DNA of 64,000 nucleotides, from contig JAEZEI010000052.1 in assembly GCA_023417815.1 (NCBI GenBank), positions 62,001-126,000 on the forward strand, written 5' to 3'. Made by a program: the position numbers and the translations under genes. Below are positions 16,412 through 24,939 of the stretch, piece after piece (the stretch's first letter is position 1; each line of letters begins with the position of its first letter). Source of the DNA: Bacteroidota bacterium. Lineage in GTDB: Bacteria; Bacteroidota; Bacteroidia; Chitinophagales; Chitinophagaceae. Under the pieces are notes generated by a model. It was given only the letters and a program-made list of their open reading frames with translations. It ran no database searches and was not told where the DNA came from.

Positions 16412-16492
16412 ATATCCTTTCCAAAAAAATTGCAGGCCGTTAAAAAATGTTCAAAAACAGGCTGATTAAAAATTATCACTAACTTGAATGTT

Positions 16493-16500
16493 TACATTTG
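16493..16500 (+). promoter_or_regulatory. Predicted -7 promoter element for sensor kinase gene
   Basis: TACATTTG matches TAnnTTTG exactly and ends 22 bases before the ATG at 16523. Confidence 0.5.
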
Positions 16501-16522
16501 CACCTGTTCCAAGCAAGCCTGA

Positions 16523-17842
16523 ATGAAAAGAATTTTCCCGATCATTTCCTTCCTTATACTTCTTTCTCTTCTTGGATTGATATTCTTCCAGTTTCAATGG
16601 CTCAAAACAGCAAAAGAGGTGAAAGAGCAGCAGTTGCAGGAAAACCTGGTGCGCGCGGTTACCGATGCTGGCGAAAAACTGATGCATTTCAGTAACAGCA
16701 TTCTGCCAAATAAGAAATCGGATATCCTGTTCCCTGATAAGATATCACCTGAGTTTTACAGGTCGTCCGTCATTCACCGTTTCTCGAGGGAAGAGATCCA
16801 CGGTATAATCCGCAAATCGCTCGATAATCATTTCCTCCAGGATGCAGATTTTGAATTTGCCATTGCGCAGAATTCCCTTACCGGCGACCAGATACAAACC
16901 GATAATTTCTTCAGGTATTATGTTGACAGTGCAAACCATACCCAGCAGATCATTCCGTTGATCCCGCCCAGCGGCAGCAACCTGGAGAATCTTGTTGCAG
17001 AAGAATATCTCATCGTGATCGTTCCCCACCAGCGAAACCTCATACTGAAAGAGATCACCTGGTTCATTGTAGGCGCCATTGTATTTACTCTCATCATTAT
17101 TGCAGCATTCTTTGTAACAGTACGCACCCTGCTTAAGCAGAAAAAGCTTAGTGAGATCAAATCTGATTTCATTAATAATATGACCCACGAGTTCAAGACA
17201 CCGCTGGCTACCATCTCTCTTGCGGTTGATGCATTGCGGAATGAAAAAGTAAGTGGCGATAAGGAGAAAACGAATTATTTCACCGGGATCATTAAAGAGG
17301 AAAACCGCAGGATGAATAAACAGGTTGAAACCATTCTGCAGGCCGCTCTGCTCGATAAGAAAAAAGTGGAACTGAACCTTGTTAAGACCTCGGCCCACGA
17401 CCTCATTACTTCTGCCTTGAACAATATTTCCCTGCCTGTTCAGGAAAAGCAGGGCAGGCTGGTGATATTACTGAATGCTGAAAGGGATACTATTTTGGCC
17501 GATGAGGTCCATTTCACCAACCTTATCAACAGTTTGCTCGATAATGCAGTGAAGTATTCACGCGAACACCTTGTGATAAAGGTTTCTACCCTTAACCACG
17601 GCAACAATCTTAGAATCCGTATAGAGGATAACGGTATAGGTATGAGCAAGGAAACCCTAAACAGGATATTTGAAAAGTTCTACCGGGCTCATACAGGGAA
17701 TATTCATAATGTGAAAGGTTTCGGACTGGGTTTGAGCTATGTAAAAACCATGGTTGAAGCTCATAAAGGAACGATCAAACCGGAATCGACCCTGGGGAAG
17801 GGAAGTTGCTTCATCATCACAATTCCGTTAGCAAACGATTGA
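16523..17842 (+). CDS. Sensor histidine kinase, no adjacent response regulator
   Basis: A 439-residue membrane histidine kinase. Membrane segments lie at about 4-25 and 179-202 and enclose a periplasmic sensor domain of about 150 residues with no recognised fold. The HisKA block NNMTHEFKTPLATIS contains the phosphorylated His222. The ATPase domain has the N-box LLDNAVKYS, G1 DNGIGM and G2 GFGLGLSYVK. No response regulator gene is adjacent on either side; mraZ follows after 179 bases. Partner and signal are unknown. Position before the dcw cluster hints at envelope sensing but does not prove it. Confidence 0.93.
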   Translation: MKRIFPIISFLILLSLLGLIFFQFQWLKTAKEVKEQQLQENLVRAVTDAGEKLMHFSNSILPNKKSDILFPDKISPEFYRSSVIHRFSREEIHGIIRKSLDNHFLQDADFEFAIAQNSLTGDQIQTDNFFRYYVDSANHTQQIIPLIPPSGSNLENLVAEEYLIVIVPHQRNLILKEITWFIVGAIVFTLIIIAAFFVTVRTLLKQKKLSEIKSDFINNMTHEFKTPLATISLAVDALRNEKVSGDKEKTNYFTGIIKEENRRMNKQVETILQAALLDKKKVELNLVKTSAHDLITSALNNISLPVQEKQGRLVILLNAERDTILADEVHFTNLINSLLDNAVKYSREHLVIKVSTLNHGNNLRIRIEDNGIGMSKETLNRIFEKFYRAHTGNIHNVKGFGLGLSYVKTMVEAHKGTIKPESTLGKGSCFIITIPLAND

Positions 17843-17966
17843 CCTTCAACGACTTCACAGGTTATTAACCTCTTTCCACATTTCCTAACACTATATTCTT
17901 TAATTTTATGCTAACTTGCTAGTCCTCACGGCATTATGCTGTGGAAAAAAATGTTTTTTTGATTTG

Positions 17967-17999
17967 GTGTCACAAAGTGGGAAAAAGTGTTATTTTGTG
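17967..17999 (+). promoter_or_regulatory. Putative MraZ operator: four GTG boxes at 10-bp period
   Basis: GTG occurs at 17967, 17977, 17987 and 17997, exactly 10 bases apart, with A-rich or T-rich filling (for example AAAGTGGGAAAAAGTG). MraZ in other bacteria binds direct repeats of this form and spacing upstream of its own gene. A promoter-like TATTTTG (17991-17997) overlaps the last box, so binding would occlude the dcw promoter and allow autoregulation. Confidence 0.65.
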
Positions 18000-18021
18000 T
18001 AAATAACTTACTAACCCCACT

Positions 18022-18483
18022 ATGATCGGATTCATAGGCGAATACGAATCTACGCTCGATGCCAAAGGCAGGTTCCTTTTGCCTTCCGGTTTGAAGAAAC
18101 AATTACCGGAGGACAACGATCATTTTGTGGTGAACCGGGGCTTTGAAAAATGCCTCACCCTTTATCCCAGTCAAAGCTGGAAACCACTTTACAAGTCTAT
18201 CAGCGCTTTGAACGATTTTGATCCGCGTGTCCGCGAATTCAGAAGGTATTTTCTGAATGGAGCCCAGATCGTTGAGGCCGATTCGGCGGGAAGGATCCTG
18301 CTCCCTAAGAACCTGATGGAACATGCATCGATCTCGAAGGATATCGTGCTGGTTTCAGCAGTGAACAAAATAGAGATTTGGGATAAGGAAAAATACCAAC
18401 AGTTCTTTGAATCTTTTTCACCAGAGGCCTTCAGCAACCTGGCTAATGAAGTCATGAACCGCCAGGATAATTTACCTGGCTAA
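18022..18483 (+). CDS. mraZ: Transcriptional regulator MraZ
   Basis: A 153-residue protein with two AbrB-like swapped-hairpin half-domains, each with the DxxGR signature (DAKGRFLLPSGL near 15, DSAGRILLPKNL near 87). MraZ forms ring-shaped oligomers and represses the dcw operon by binding repeated GTG boxes, which are present just upstream. It is the first gene of the cluster, and its TAA stop overlaps the rsmH start as TAATG. Confidence 0.96.
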   Translation: MIGFIGEYESTLDAKGRFLLPSGLKKQLPEDNDHFVVNRGFEKCLTLYPSQSWKPLYKSISALNDFDPRVREFRRYFLNGAQIVEADSAGRILLPKNLMEHASISKDIVLVSAVNKIEIWDKEKYQQFFESFSPEAFSNLANEVMNRQDNLPG

Positions 18484-19409
18484 TGGCAGCGAATAAGGAT
18501 ATCGCAGGAGAAGGTAACGAATATCATGTTCCGGTGCTTTTTTCAGAAACAATGGAGCTCCTCAATATTGACCCTGCGGGAACTTATGTTGACTGCACCA
18601 TGGGAGGAGGCGGACATTCGAAAGGAATACTGCAAAGACTTGGACCAAACGGCAGGCTGATAGTATTCGACCAGGATGAGGATGCTGCGCGAAATGTTCC
18701 TGATGATGAGCGTGTGATTTTTGTGCCGCATAATTTTCGCCATCTTAAGCGGTTCCTGAAATTGCACCGCGCAATCCCTGTTCATGGTATCCTTGCCGAT
18801 CTTGGCGTTTCTTCTCACCAGTTCAATGAAGCTTCCCGGGGTTTCTCAACAAGGTTTGATGCTGACCTGGATATGCGAATGGATGTGAAGCAGGATCTCA
18901 CAGCTGCTTCAATCCTGAATTCATATGCCGAAGCTGACCTTCAGAAAATGTTCAGTGAATTCGGTGAGGTTACCAATGCACGAACACTGGCATCTACCAT
19001 TGCCGAAGCACGCCGGATCACTCCCTTCTCCGGCATAGCCCAATTCAGGGAGGCCGTTAAGCACATTGTAAAAGGTAATCCCAATAAATACTTTGCCCAG
19101 GTTTTCCAGGCGTTGCGAATTGAAGTGAATGATGAAATGAGAGCGCTAACGGAAATGCTGGAACAATCTGCTGAAGTACTTGCTCCAGGGGGAAGACTTG
19201 CAGTAATAACATTTCATTCAGGAGAAGACAGGCTGGTGAAGAATTTTTTAAAAGGAGAAATTGAAGAAGATCCTTCAGACCTGTACGGTGGCAAGAGGAA
19301 TTCAATGTTCAGGTTAATAACCAAAAAGCCGGTTGCGGCATCCAGGGAAGAAACCGGGAAGAACCCAAGGTCGCGAAGTGCAAAACTCAGGGTTGCTGAA
19401 AAGATATAA
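18483..19409 (+). CDS. rsmH: 16S rRNA (cytosine(1402)-N(4))-methyltransferase RsmH
   Basis: Methylates C1402 in the decoding centre of 16S rRNA using S-adenosylmethionine. The SAM-binding motif is YVDCTMGGGGHSKGIL (about residues 31-46), and HGILADLGVSSHQFNEASRGFS is the family's second landmark. The C-terminus ends in SRSAKLRVAEKI as expected. The length (308) is normal. Both ends use TAATG overlaps with mraZ and ftsL, so the three genes are likely translationally coupled. Confidence 0.97.
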   Translation: MAANKDIAGEGNEYHVPVLFSETMELLNIDPAGTYVDCTMGGGGHSKGILQRLGPNGRLIVFDQDEDAARNVPDDERVIFVPHNFRHLKRFLKLHRAIPVHGILADLGVSSHQFNEASRGFSTRFDADLDMRMDVKQDLTAASILNSYAEADLQKMFSEFGEVTNARTLASTIAEARRITPFSGIAQFREAVKHIVKGNPNKYFAQVFQALRIEVNDEMRALTEMLEQSAEVLAPGGRLAVITFHSGEDRLVKNFLKGEIEEDPSDLYGGKRNSMFRLITKKPVAASREETGKNPRSRSAKLRVAEKI

Positions 19410-19732
19410 TGAAGAAAGAAAATACACAGAAGGCAGACTGGAAGCGGGTTTTCAACCACCGCTTCATTGTAAGGAATGTGCCATTTTTCCTTTTCCTGGC
19501 TGCCCTGGCAGTGTTATACATCTTCAACGGTCACTATTCAGATAAGCTTGTAAGGGAGATCACTCGCAGTGAAAAGAACATCAAGGAATTGCAGTATGAA
19601 TACAAGACCGTTCAAAGCGAAGTGATCTTTCGCAGTAAGGCAAGTGAACTGGTGAAGGCAGTAGAGCCTTTGGGACTTAAGGAATTGACAACACCGCCTG
19701 TTTACCTGACGGATTCATCAAACCGGAATTAA
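19409..19732 (+). CDS. ftsL: FtsL-like cell division protein
   Basis: A 107-residue bitopic protein: a basic cytoplasmic tail, one membrane segment (about 21-40, NVPFFLFLAALAVLYIF), then an extracytoplasmic coiled coil (about 45-80). Sequence similarity within FtsL is always weak; the call rests on this architecture and on the position between rsmH and ftsI. FtsL bridges FtsQ and FtsWI in the divisome. Confidence 0.85.
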   Translation: MKKENTQKADWKRVFNHRFIVRNVPFFLFLAALAVLYIFNGHYSDKLVREITRSEKNIKELQYEYKTVQSEVIFRSKASELVKAVEPLGLKELTTPPVYLTDSSNRN

Positions 19733-19738
19733 ACTGTT

Positions 19739-21853
19739 TTGGAAATAAAAAGGGACATATTATGGCGCGTTTATCTTTGCTTCCTGCTTATTGTGGTGGT
19801 AGGGGTGATGGTGCTCGGTCGTGCCATTTATATCCAGCAGTTTGAAGGGAATTTCTGGAAAGGTATGGGCGATAGTCTTCACCTGAAGTACCAGCCTATT
19901 GAGGCGGAACGAGGCAGTATCTACAGCGAAGATGGAAATATGCTTAGCACTTCCGTGCCCATTTTTGATGTATATGTTGATTTCGGTGCTGAAGGTTTAA
20001 GAGATAAACAGGGAAAACGTTTTAAAGAGAATATTGATTCACTCAGCCTCTGCCTGGCAAACCTGTTCAACGATAAAAAGGCTGCAGATTATAAGAAGGA
20101 ATTGCAGCTTGCCTACAAGGAAAAGGAAAGATATTACCCGCTTAAGAAAAAGATCTCTTTCAATGAATACAGAGCGCTTAGAGATTTTCCGCTTGTTCGA
20201 CAGGGAAGGAACAAAAGCGGGTTTATTATTGAGCGCAGAGATAAAAGGATTAATCCCTATGTATTACTGGCTAATCGTACGATCGGGCTTTCCCGCGAAG
20301 ATTCCACACGAAACGTAGGACTGGAGAGAACGTACAATAGTCTTCTTAAGGGTGTATCGGGCCAGCGGTTGATGAGGTATGCCGCTGGTTCGTATATGCC
20401 TGTGATGGGTGCTGAACTCGACCCGGTTAACGGCAAGGATATCATCACAACGCTTGATACCTACATCCAGGATGTCACTGAAAATGCCCTCATGAAAATG
20501 ATGGTGTTCAACAATTCCCTTCATGGCACAGCCATAGTAATGGAAACAAAAACCGGGAAGATCAAGGCCATCGCAAACCTTGGACGACAGCCCGATGGTT
20601 CCTTTCTCGAAGATCTTAATTACGGGATCGGTAAACGCACAGAACCGGGGTCAGTTTTCAAATTGGCAACACTTATTAGCCTGCTGGAAGATAAATATGT
20701 TGATACAGCCACACTGGTTGATTGTGAAGGTGGAGTAAAAGCTTTTCATGGACTTAGGATACGCGACTCTCATAAAGGTACAGGCGTGGTATCCATTAAA
20801 GATGCTTTTGCAATGAGCAGTAATGTCGCTTTTGCAAAACTTGCCTACCAGCATTATTCAGCACAGCCGGATAAGTTCCTTTCTCATCTCCACAGGATGA
20901 GACTTGATACACTCACCGGCGTAGAAATAACTGCATCCTCAGGCTTCCCGATAATAAAAAAAGCAAAAAGCAAAACCTGGAGTGCAACTACCATTCCTTA
21001 CATGGCCCATGGATATGAGGCGCTCGTTACCCCGCTTCATATGCTTACGCTTTATAATGCTGTGGCCAATGGCGGAAAGTTAATGCGTCCTTACCTTGTT
21101 TCGTCAGTAAGGGATTATGGAGTGGAAGTGGAGAAGATAGAACCGCAAGTGCTGGTGGAAAATATTGCCAGTCCTTCTACAATTGCCCAGGCGCAGGAAT
21201 GCCTCCTGGCCGTGGTTGAAGGAAAGCATGGAACAGCGCGGAAATTAATGGACAGTGCATACAGGATCGCAGGGAAAACTGGAACTGCCGTAACTGCACT
21301 GGATAATAAAGGATATAACAAAGGAAATAAGATCTACCAGTCATCCTTCATTGGGTATTTTCCAGCTGATGCTCCCCAATACTCTGTTGCCGTAGTGATC
21401 CAGAATACAAGAGAATCGCGACTTGCTTATGGCGGCTCGGTTGCGGCCCCCGTGTTCAAAGAGATCAGCGACAGGATCTACGCAAGATTCCTTAGCAAAC
21501 GGGCATTCACAGGCAAAGTGCCTGATTCCTCTCTTTACCAGTATGCAGGCACGCGATCAGACCTGTACTCCATATTGAATTACCTGAACATTCCATATCG
21601 CGATTCTTCTGCCGAAGGTAGCTGGAGATATACTTCAATAAAAGCCAATTCTGCCGGACTGAAGGCGTCTACGCCCGAAAAAAGCAACCTGGTTCCTGAT
21701 GTTACTGGTATGGGGCTGAAAGATGCTATTTATCTCCTTGAGAATAAAGGTTTGTCGGTGAAGGTGTCTGGAAGAGGAAGAGTGCTTAACCAGAGTATTG
21801 CTGCAGGTAGAGCCTATAGGAAGGGGGATGAGATCCTGTTAATGTTGAATTGA
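19739..21853 (+). CDS. ftsI: Penicillin-binding protein 3 (FtsI) with PASTA domain
   Basis: Septal transpeptidase that crosslinks peptidoglycan at division. A single N-terminal membrane anchor (about 9-29) is followed by the non-catalytic dimerisation domain. The transpeptidase has SVFK with nucleophile Ser305 and Lys308, SSN at 360-362 and KTG at 513-515. A PASTA domain forms the C-terminus (about 640-704), making the protein 704 residues, longer than the 588 of E. coli. The start is TTG (TTG GAA ATA), 6 bases after the ftsL stop; no ATG is nearby. Confidence 0.95.
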   Translation: MEIKRDILWRVYLCFLLIVVVGVMVLGRAIYIQQFEGNFWKGMGDSLHLKYQPIEAERGSIYSEDGNMLSTSVPIFDVYVDFGAEGLRDKQGKRFKENIDSLSLCLANLFNDKKAADYKKELQLAYKEKERYYPLKKKISFNEYRALRDFPLVRQGRNKSGFIIERRDKRINPYVLLANRTIGLSREDSTRNVGLERTYNSLLKGVSGQRLMRYAAGSYMPVMGAELDPVNGKDIITTLDTYIQDVTENALMKMMVFNNSLHGTAIVMETKTGKIKAIANLGRQPDGSFLEDLNYGIGKRTEPGSVFKLATLISLLEDKYVDTATLVDCEGGVKAFHGLRIRDSHKGTGVVSIKDAFAMSSNVAFAKLAYQHYSAQPDKFLSHLHRMRLDTLTGVEITASSGFPIIKKAKSKTWSATTIPYMAHGYEALVTPLHMLTLYNAVANGGKLMRPYLVSSVRDYGVEVEKIEPQVLVENIASPSTIAQAQECLLAVVEGKHGTARKLMDSAYRIAGKTGTAVTALDNKGYNKGNKIYQSSFIGYFPADAPQYSVAVVIQNTRESRLAYGGSVAAPVFKEISDRIYARFLSKRAFTGKVPDSSLYQYAGTRSDLYSILNYLNIPYRDSSAEGSWRYTSIKANSAGLKASTPEKSNLVPDVTGMGLKDAIYLLENKGLSVKVSGRGRVLNQSIAAGRAYRKGDEILLMLN

Positions 21854-23316
21854 TGTTGTTGAACGATATATTATATAAGGTGAACATCAGGGAAGTTTCC
21901 GGGAACACTTCTCTCAATGTTTCTTCACTTGTTGCAGATTCGCGGCAGGTAAAGGAAGGGTGTTGCTTTATAGCTATACCTGGAACCAGGTCGAATGGAC
22001 ATGATTTTATTGATACTGCCGTTAAAGCCGGTGCCACTTCTGTCGTATGTGAAAAACTACCGGCTGTTATTGATCCTGCCGTTACTTATGTAGTGGTTGA
22101 GGACAGCTCCATTGCCTGCGGGATAATGAGTCATAATTATTTTGGAAATCCTTCGGAGAAACTCACCCTGGTAGGAGTTACAGGTACCAATGGAAAGACA
22201 ACGATAGCCACATTACTTTATAAACTGTTTACCTCCCTTGGTTATAAATGCGGTTTGGTAAGCACGGTGAATAACCGGATCGGGAATCACGTGGTCGATG
22301 CAGCTTTTACAACCCCTGATTCAATTAGCCTGAATGCGCTTTTAAAAGAGATGCTTGATGAAGGTTGCGAATATGCCTTCATGGAATGCAGCAGTCATGC
22401 AATTCACCAGGGTAGAATAGCAGGTCTGAAATTCCGTGGCGCTATATTCAGTAATATAACTCACGATCATCTGGACTACCATAAAACCTTTGATGATTAT
22501 ATAAGGGTGAAAAAATCATGGTTCGACTCCCTGGAAAGCCATGCGTTTTCATTGAGCAATGCCGATGATAAACGCGGGGGAGTGATGTTGCAGAACACGC
22601 AGGCGAAAAAACTAATGTACAGCCTGAAGACGATAGCTGATTTTAAAGGGAAGATACTCGAGAACAGTCTTGCCGGGCTTCATATGCTGATAAATGAAAT
22701 AGAGGTGCACTTCAAGCTTATAGGAGAGTTCAATGCTTATAATCTCCTGGCCGTTTATGGCGCTGCAGTTACTCTGGGGCAGGATAAACAATCAGTATTG
22801 CAGGCACTGAGCAACCTGACTGGTGCTGAAGGAAGGTTCGATTATACATTAAGTAACAAAGAGCAGGTTGTGGGGATAGTGGATTATGCTCATACACCGG
22901 ATGCACTTCTTAATGTGCTTGCAACTATAAAAAAATTACGTCATGGCCATGAGCAAATAATTACAGTGGTAGGCTGTGGAGGAAACAGGGACACAACGAA
23001 ACGGCCTGTAATGGCGGAAGTTGCCTGCGAGCACAGCGACAAAGTGATCTTCACCTCGGATAATCCCAGGAATGAAGACCCGCAAACGATCCTTGATGAA
23101 ATGATCGCTGGTGTAAAGGTTTCTGCCAGGAGAAAGTATCTGGCGATCCCGGACAGGAAGGAAGCGATCAAAACCGCGGTAAGCCTTAGTAACAAGGAGG
23201 ATATCGTGCTGGTGGCAGGAAAAGGTCATGAAAAGTACCAGGAGATAAAAGGTGTGAAGTATGATTTTGATGACAGGAAGGTGCTCAAAGAAATGTTTGA
23301 ATTGTTAGATAAATAA
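21853..23316 (+). CDS. murE: UDP-MurNAc-tripeptide synthetase MurE (meso-DAP type)
   Basis: Adds the third amino acid to UDP-MurNAc-L-Ala-D-Glu in the cytoplasm. The ATP-binding loop TGTNGKT is at residues 110-116, and the substrate-selecting motif DNPR at 403-406. DNPR indicates meso-diaminopimelate rather than lysine, as expected for Bacteroidota. The frame is open from a TTG at 21850, but the ATG at 21853 overlaps the ftsI stop (TGATG) and gives MLLNDILYKVN, so it is used here. Confidence 0.96.
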   Translation: MLLNDILYKVNIREVSGNTSLNVSSLVADSRQVKEGCCFIAIPGTRSNGHDFIDTAVKAGATSVVCEKLPAVIDPAVTYVVVEDSSIACGIMSHNYFGNPSEKLTLVGVTGTNGKTTIATLLYKLFTSLGYKCGLVSTVNNRIGNHVVDAAFTTPDSISLNALLKEMLDEGCEYAFMECSSHAIHQGRIAGLKFRGAIFSNITHDHLDYHKTFDDYIRVKKSWFDSLESHAFSLSNADDKRGGVMLQNTQAKKLMYSLKTIADFKGKILENSLAGLHMLINEIEVHFKLIGEFNAYNLLAVYGAAVTLGQDKQSVLQALSNLTGAEGRFDYTLSNKEQVVGIVDYAHTPDALLNVLATIKKLRHGHEQIITVVGCGGNRDTTKRPVMAEVACEHSDKVIFTSDNPRNEDPQTILDEMIAGVKVSARRKYLAIPDRKEAIKTAVSLSNKEDIVLVAGKGHEKYQEIKGVKYDFDDRKVLKEMFELLDK

Positions 23317-23317
23317 T

Positions 23318-24616
23318 ATGTTGTATCATCTATTTGACTGGTTAGCGCAGGAGAACTTTTCCTTCCCGGGAAGCGGACTGTTCCAGTTCATTACATTCCG
23401 TGTAATGCTGGCGCTGATATTCTCATTGGTGATCACAACACTTTATGGAAAGAAAATAATTCGCTTCCTCCAAAGAAAACAACTTGGGGAAACGATCCGG
23501 GATCTTGGCCTGCAGGGAGAAAAGCAAAAGGCAGGAACACCTACCATGGGTGGCATCATACTTATCATGGGTATAGTGATCCCAACTCTTTTGCTTGCAA
23601 ATCTTGATAAGGTATATGTGCGGCTGATGATTCTCTGTACACTCTGGATGGGAGCCATCGGGTTCATTGATGATTACCTGAAAATGCGTTCCCGTGCAAG
23701 GGCAAAAGCGCGGGGTGAGGTTTACACCAAAAAGGACAAGGACGGCCTGGCAGGCGCATTCAAGATATTCGGACAGGTAATGCTCGGGCTTATCGTAGGA
23801 GCCACACTGTACTTCAATGAAGCGGTGGTAGTAAAGAGGGAGGTAATTGGAAAAGCCGTTACAGGTGTAGCCAATCCTGATAATGTACGGCCTAAATATG
23901 ACACCCTGATCGTGGATGGAAAGACCCGTGTATTCGTAGATGCCAAATCAGTGATCACTACCATACCCTTTGTTAAGTCGCACGAATTCAATTATGCAAG
24001 GCTGCTTCCGGCAGACTGGAGGGAGTATACATATATATTATACATACTCGTCGTGATCTTCATTGTGACCGCTGTGTCTAATGGCGCGAATATAACAGAT
24101 GGGTTGGACGGGCTGGCCACAGGCGTAAGTGCGATCATAGGGATCTGTCTCGGCATTTTCGCGTATATCAGCGGCAACATACGGCTTGCAGAATACCTCA
24201 ACATCATGTATATCCCCAACCTTGGTGAGCTGTCGATATTCATTGCAGCATTCGTGGGAGCGTGTATTGGGTTCCTTTGGTATAATTCATACCCGGCGCA
24301 GGTGTTCATGGGTGATACAGGCAGCCTTGCACTCGGGGGCATCATTGCTGCATTGGCAATCATTGTACGTAAAGAATTATTAATTCCGATTTTCTGCTTT
24401 GTATTCCTTGTGGAAAATCTGAGTGTAATGATACAGGTAGGTTATTTCAAGTATACCAAACGAAAGTATGGTGAAGGCAGAAGGGTCTTTTTAATGAGCC
24501 CGCTCCATCATCATTACCAGAAACTTGGATACCATGAAAGTAAGATCGCAGTGCGATTCTGGATCATCACCATCCTATGCGTAGCGATGGCGATCGTGAC
24601 GTTCAAACTGCGTTAG
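23318..24616 (+). CDS. mraY: Phospho-MurNAc-pentapeptide transferase MraY
   Basis: Transfers phospho-MurNAc-pentapeptide from UDP to undecaprenyl phosphate, forming lipid I in the inner membrane. About ten membrane segments are visible. Signatures include GTPTMGGIILI, GFIDDYLKMRSRARAK, NITDGLDGLATG and the C-terminal MSPLHHHYQKLGYHESKI with the catalytic HHH. At 432 residues it is longer than the 360 of E. coli because of an insertion (about 175-225) between membrane segments, known from Bacteroidota. The gap after it (24617-24939) is the only large break in the cluster. Confidence 0.97.
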   Translation: MLYHLFDWLAQENFSFPGSGLFQFITFRVMLALIFSLVITTLYGKKIIRFLQRKQLGETIRDLGLQGEKQKAGTPTMGGIILIMGIVIPTLLLANLDKVYVRLMILCTLWMGAIGFIDDYLKMRSRARAKARGEVYTKKDKDGLAGAFKIFGQVMLGLIVGATLYFNEAVVVKREVIGKAVTGVANPDNVRPKYDTLIVDGKTRVFVDAKSVITTIPFVKSHEFNYARLLPADWREYTYILYILVVIFIVTAVSNGANITDGLDGLATGVSAIIGICLGIFAYISGNIRLAEYLNIMYIPNLGELSIFIAAFVGACIGFLWYNSYPAQVFMGDTGSLALGGIIAALAIIVRKELLIPIFCFVFLVENLSVMIQVGYFKYTKRKYGEGRRVFLMSPLHHHYQKLGYHESKIAVRFWIITILCVAMAIVTFKLR

Positions 24617-24700
24617 CGCATTATTGGAAAACCGCAAACCTTGAAACACTGTTTCATTGTTTTTCAATTATGACGTACATGGATCTATGAAACCGAACCC

Positions 24701-24918
24701 GTTAAATTCTATGCTTTTGAAAAACCATTTTTAAGGAATCAAGATGTTGTCCTGTAAAAATCTAAACTATTGAAGAACCATTATTGAATTTAAGAGCCCG
24801 TTGAATTCTATACTCTTGAAAAACCAAATGAATTACGGCTTTCGACCTGTTAAATTCTAATGCTGTTGAAGAACCAAAATTGATTGAGGGAAATGAATCC
24901 TATTCCCTTGAAAAACCC
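24701..24918 (+). repeat. Five degenerate 27-28 base direct repeats between mraY and murD
   Basis: Units at 24701-24727, 24754-24780, 24800-24826, 24849-24876 and 24891-24918 follow a consensus close to GTTAAATTCTATGC, then TNTTGAARAACCA. Period varies from 42 to 53 bases, with unrelated sequence of about 14-26 bases between units. Several units can be read as P-V-K-F-Y-x-L-E-K-P, but in different frames and with stops, so they do not form one gene. They fill the 320-base break in the dcw cluster. Origin and function are unknown. Confidence 0.75.
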
Positions 24919-24939
24919 AAGCTTACTGAATAAGCTGTG

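Noticed and set aside
16745..17398. 217-residue antisense frame in the sensor kinase gene
   Set aside because: Opposite strand of a clear kinase gene; no family features.
24701..24918. CRISPR array in the mraY-murD gap
   Set aside because: Units are imperfect, spacing varies from 42 to 53 bases with very short interiors, and no cas genes are present.
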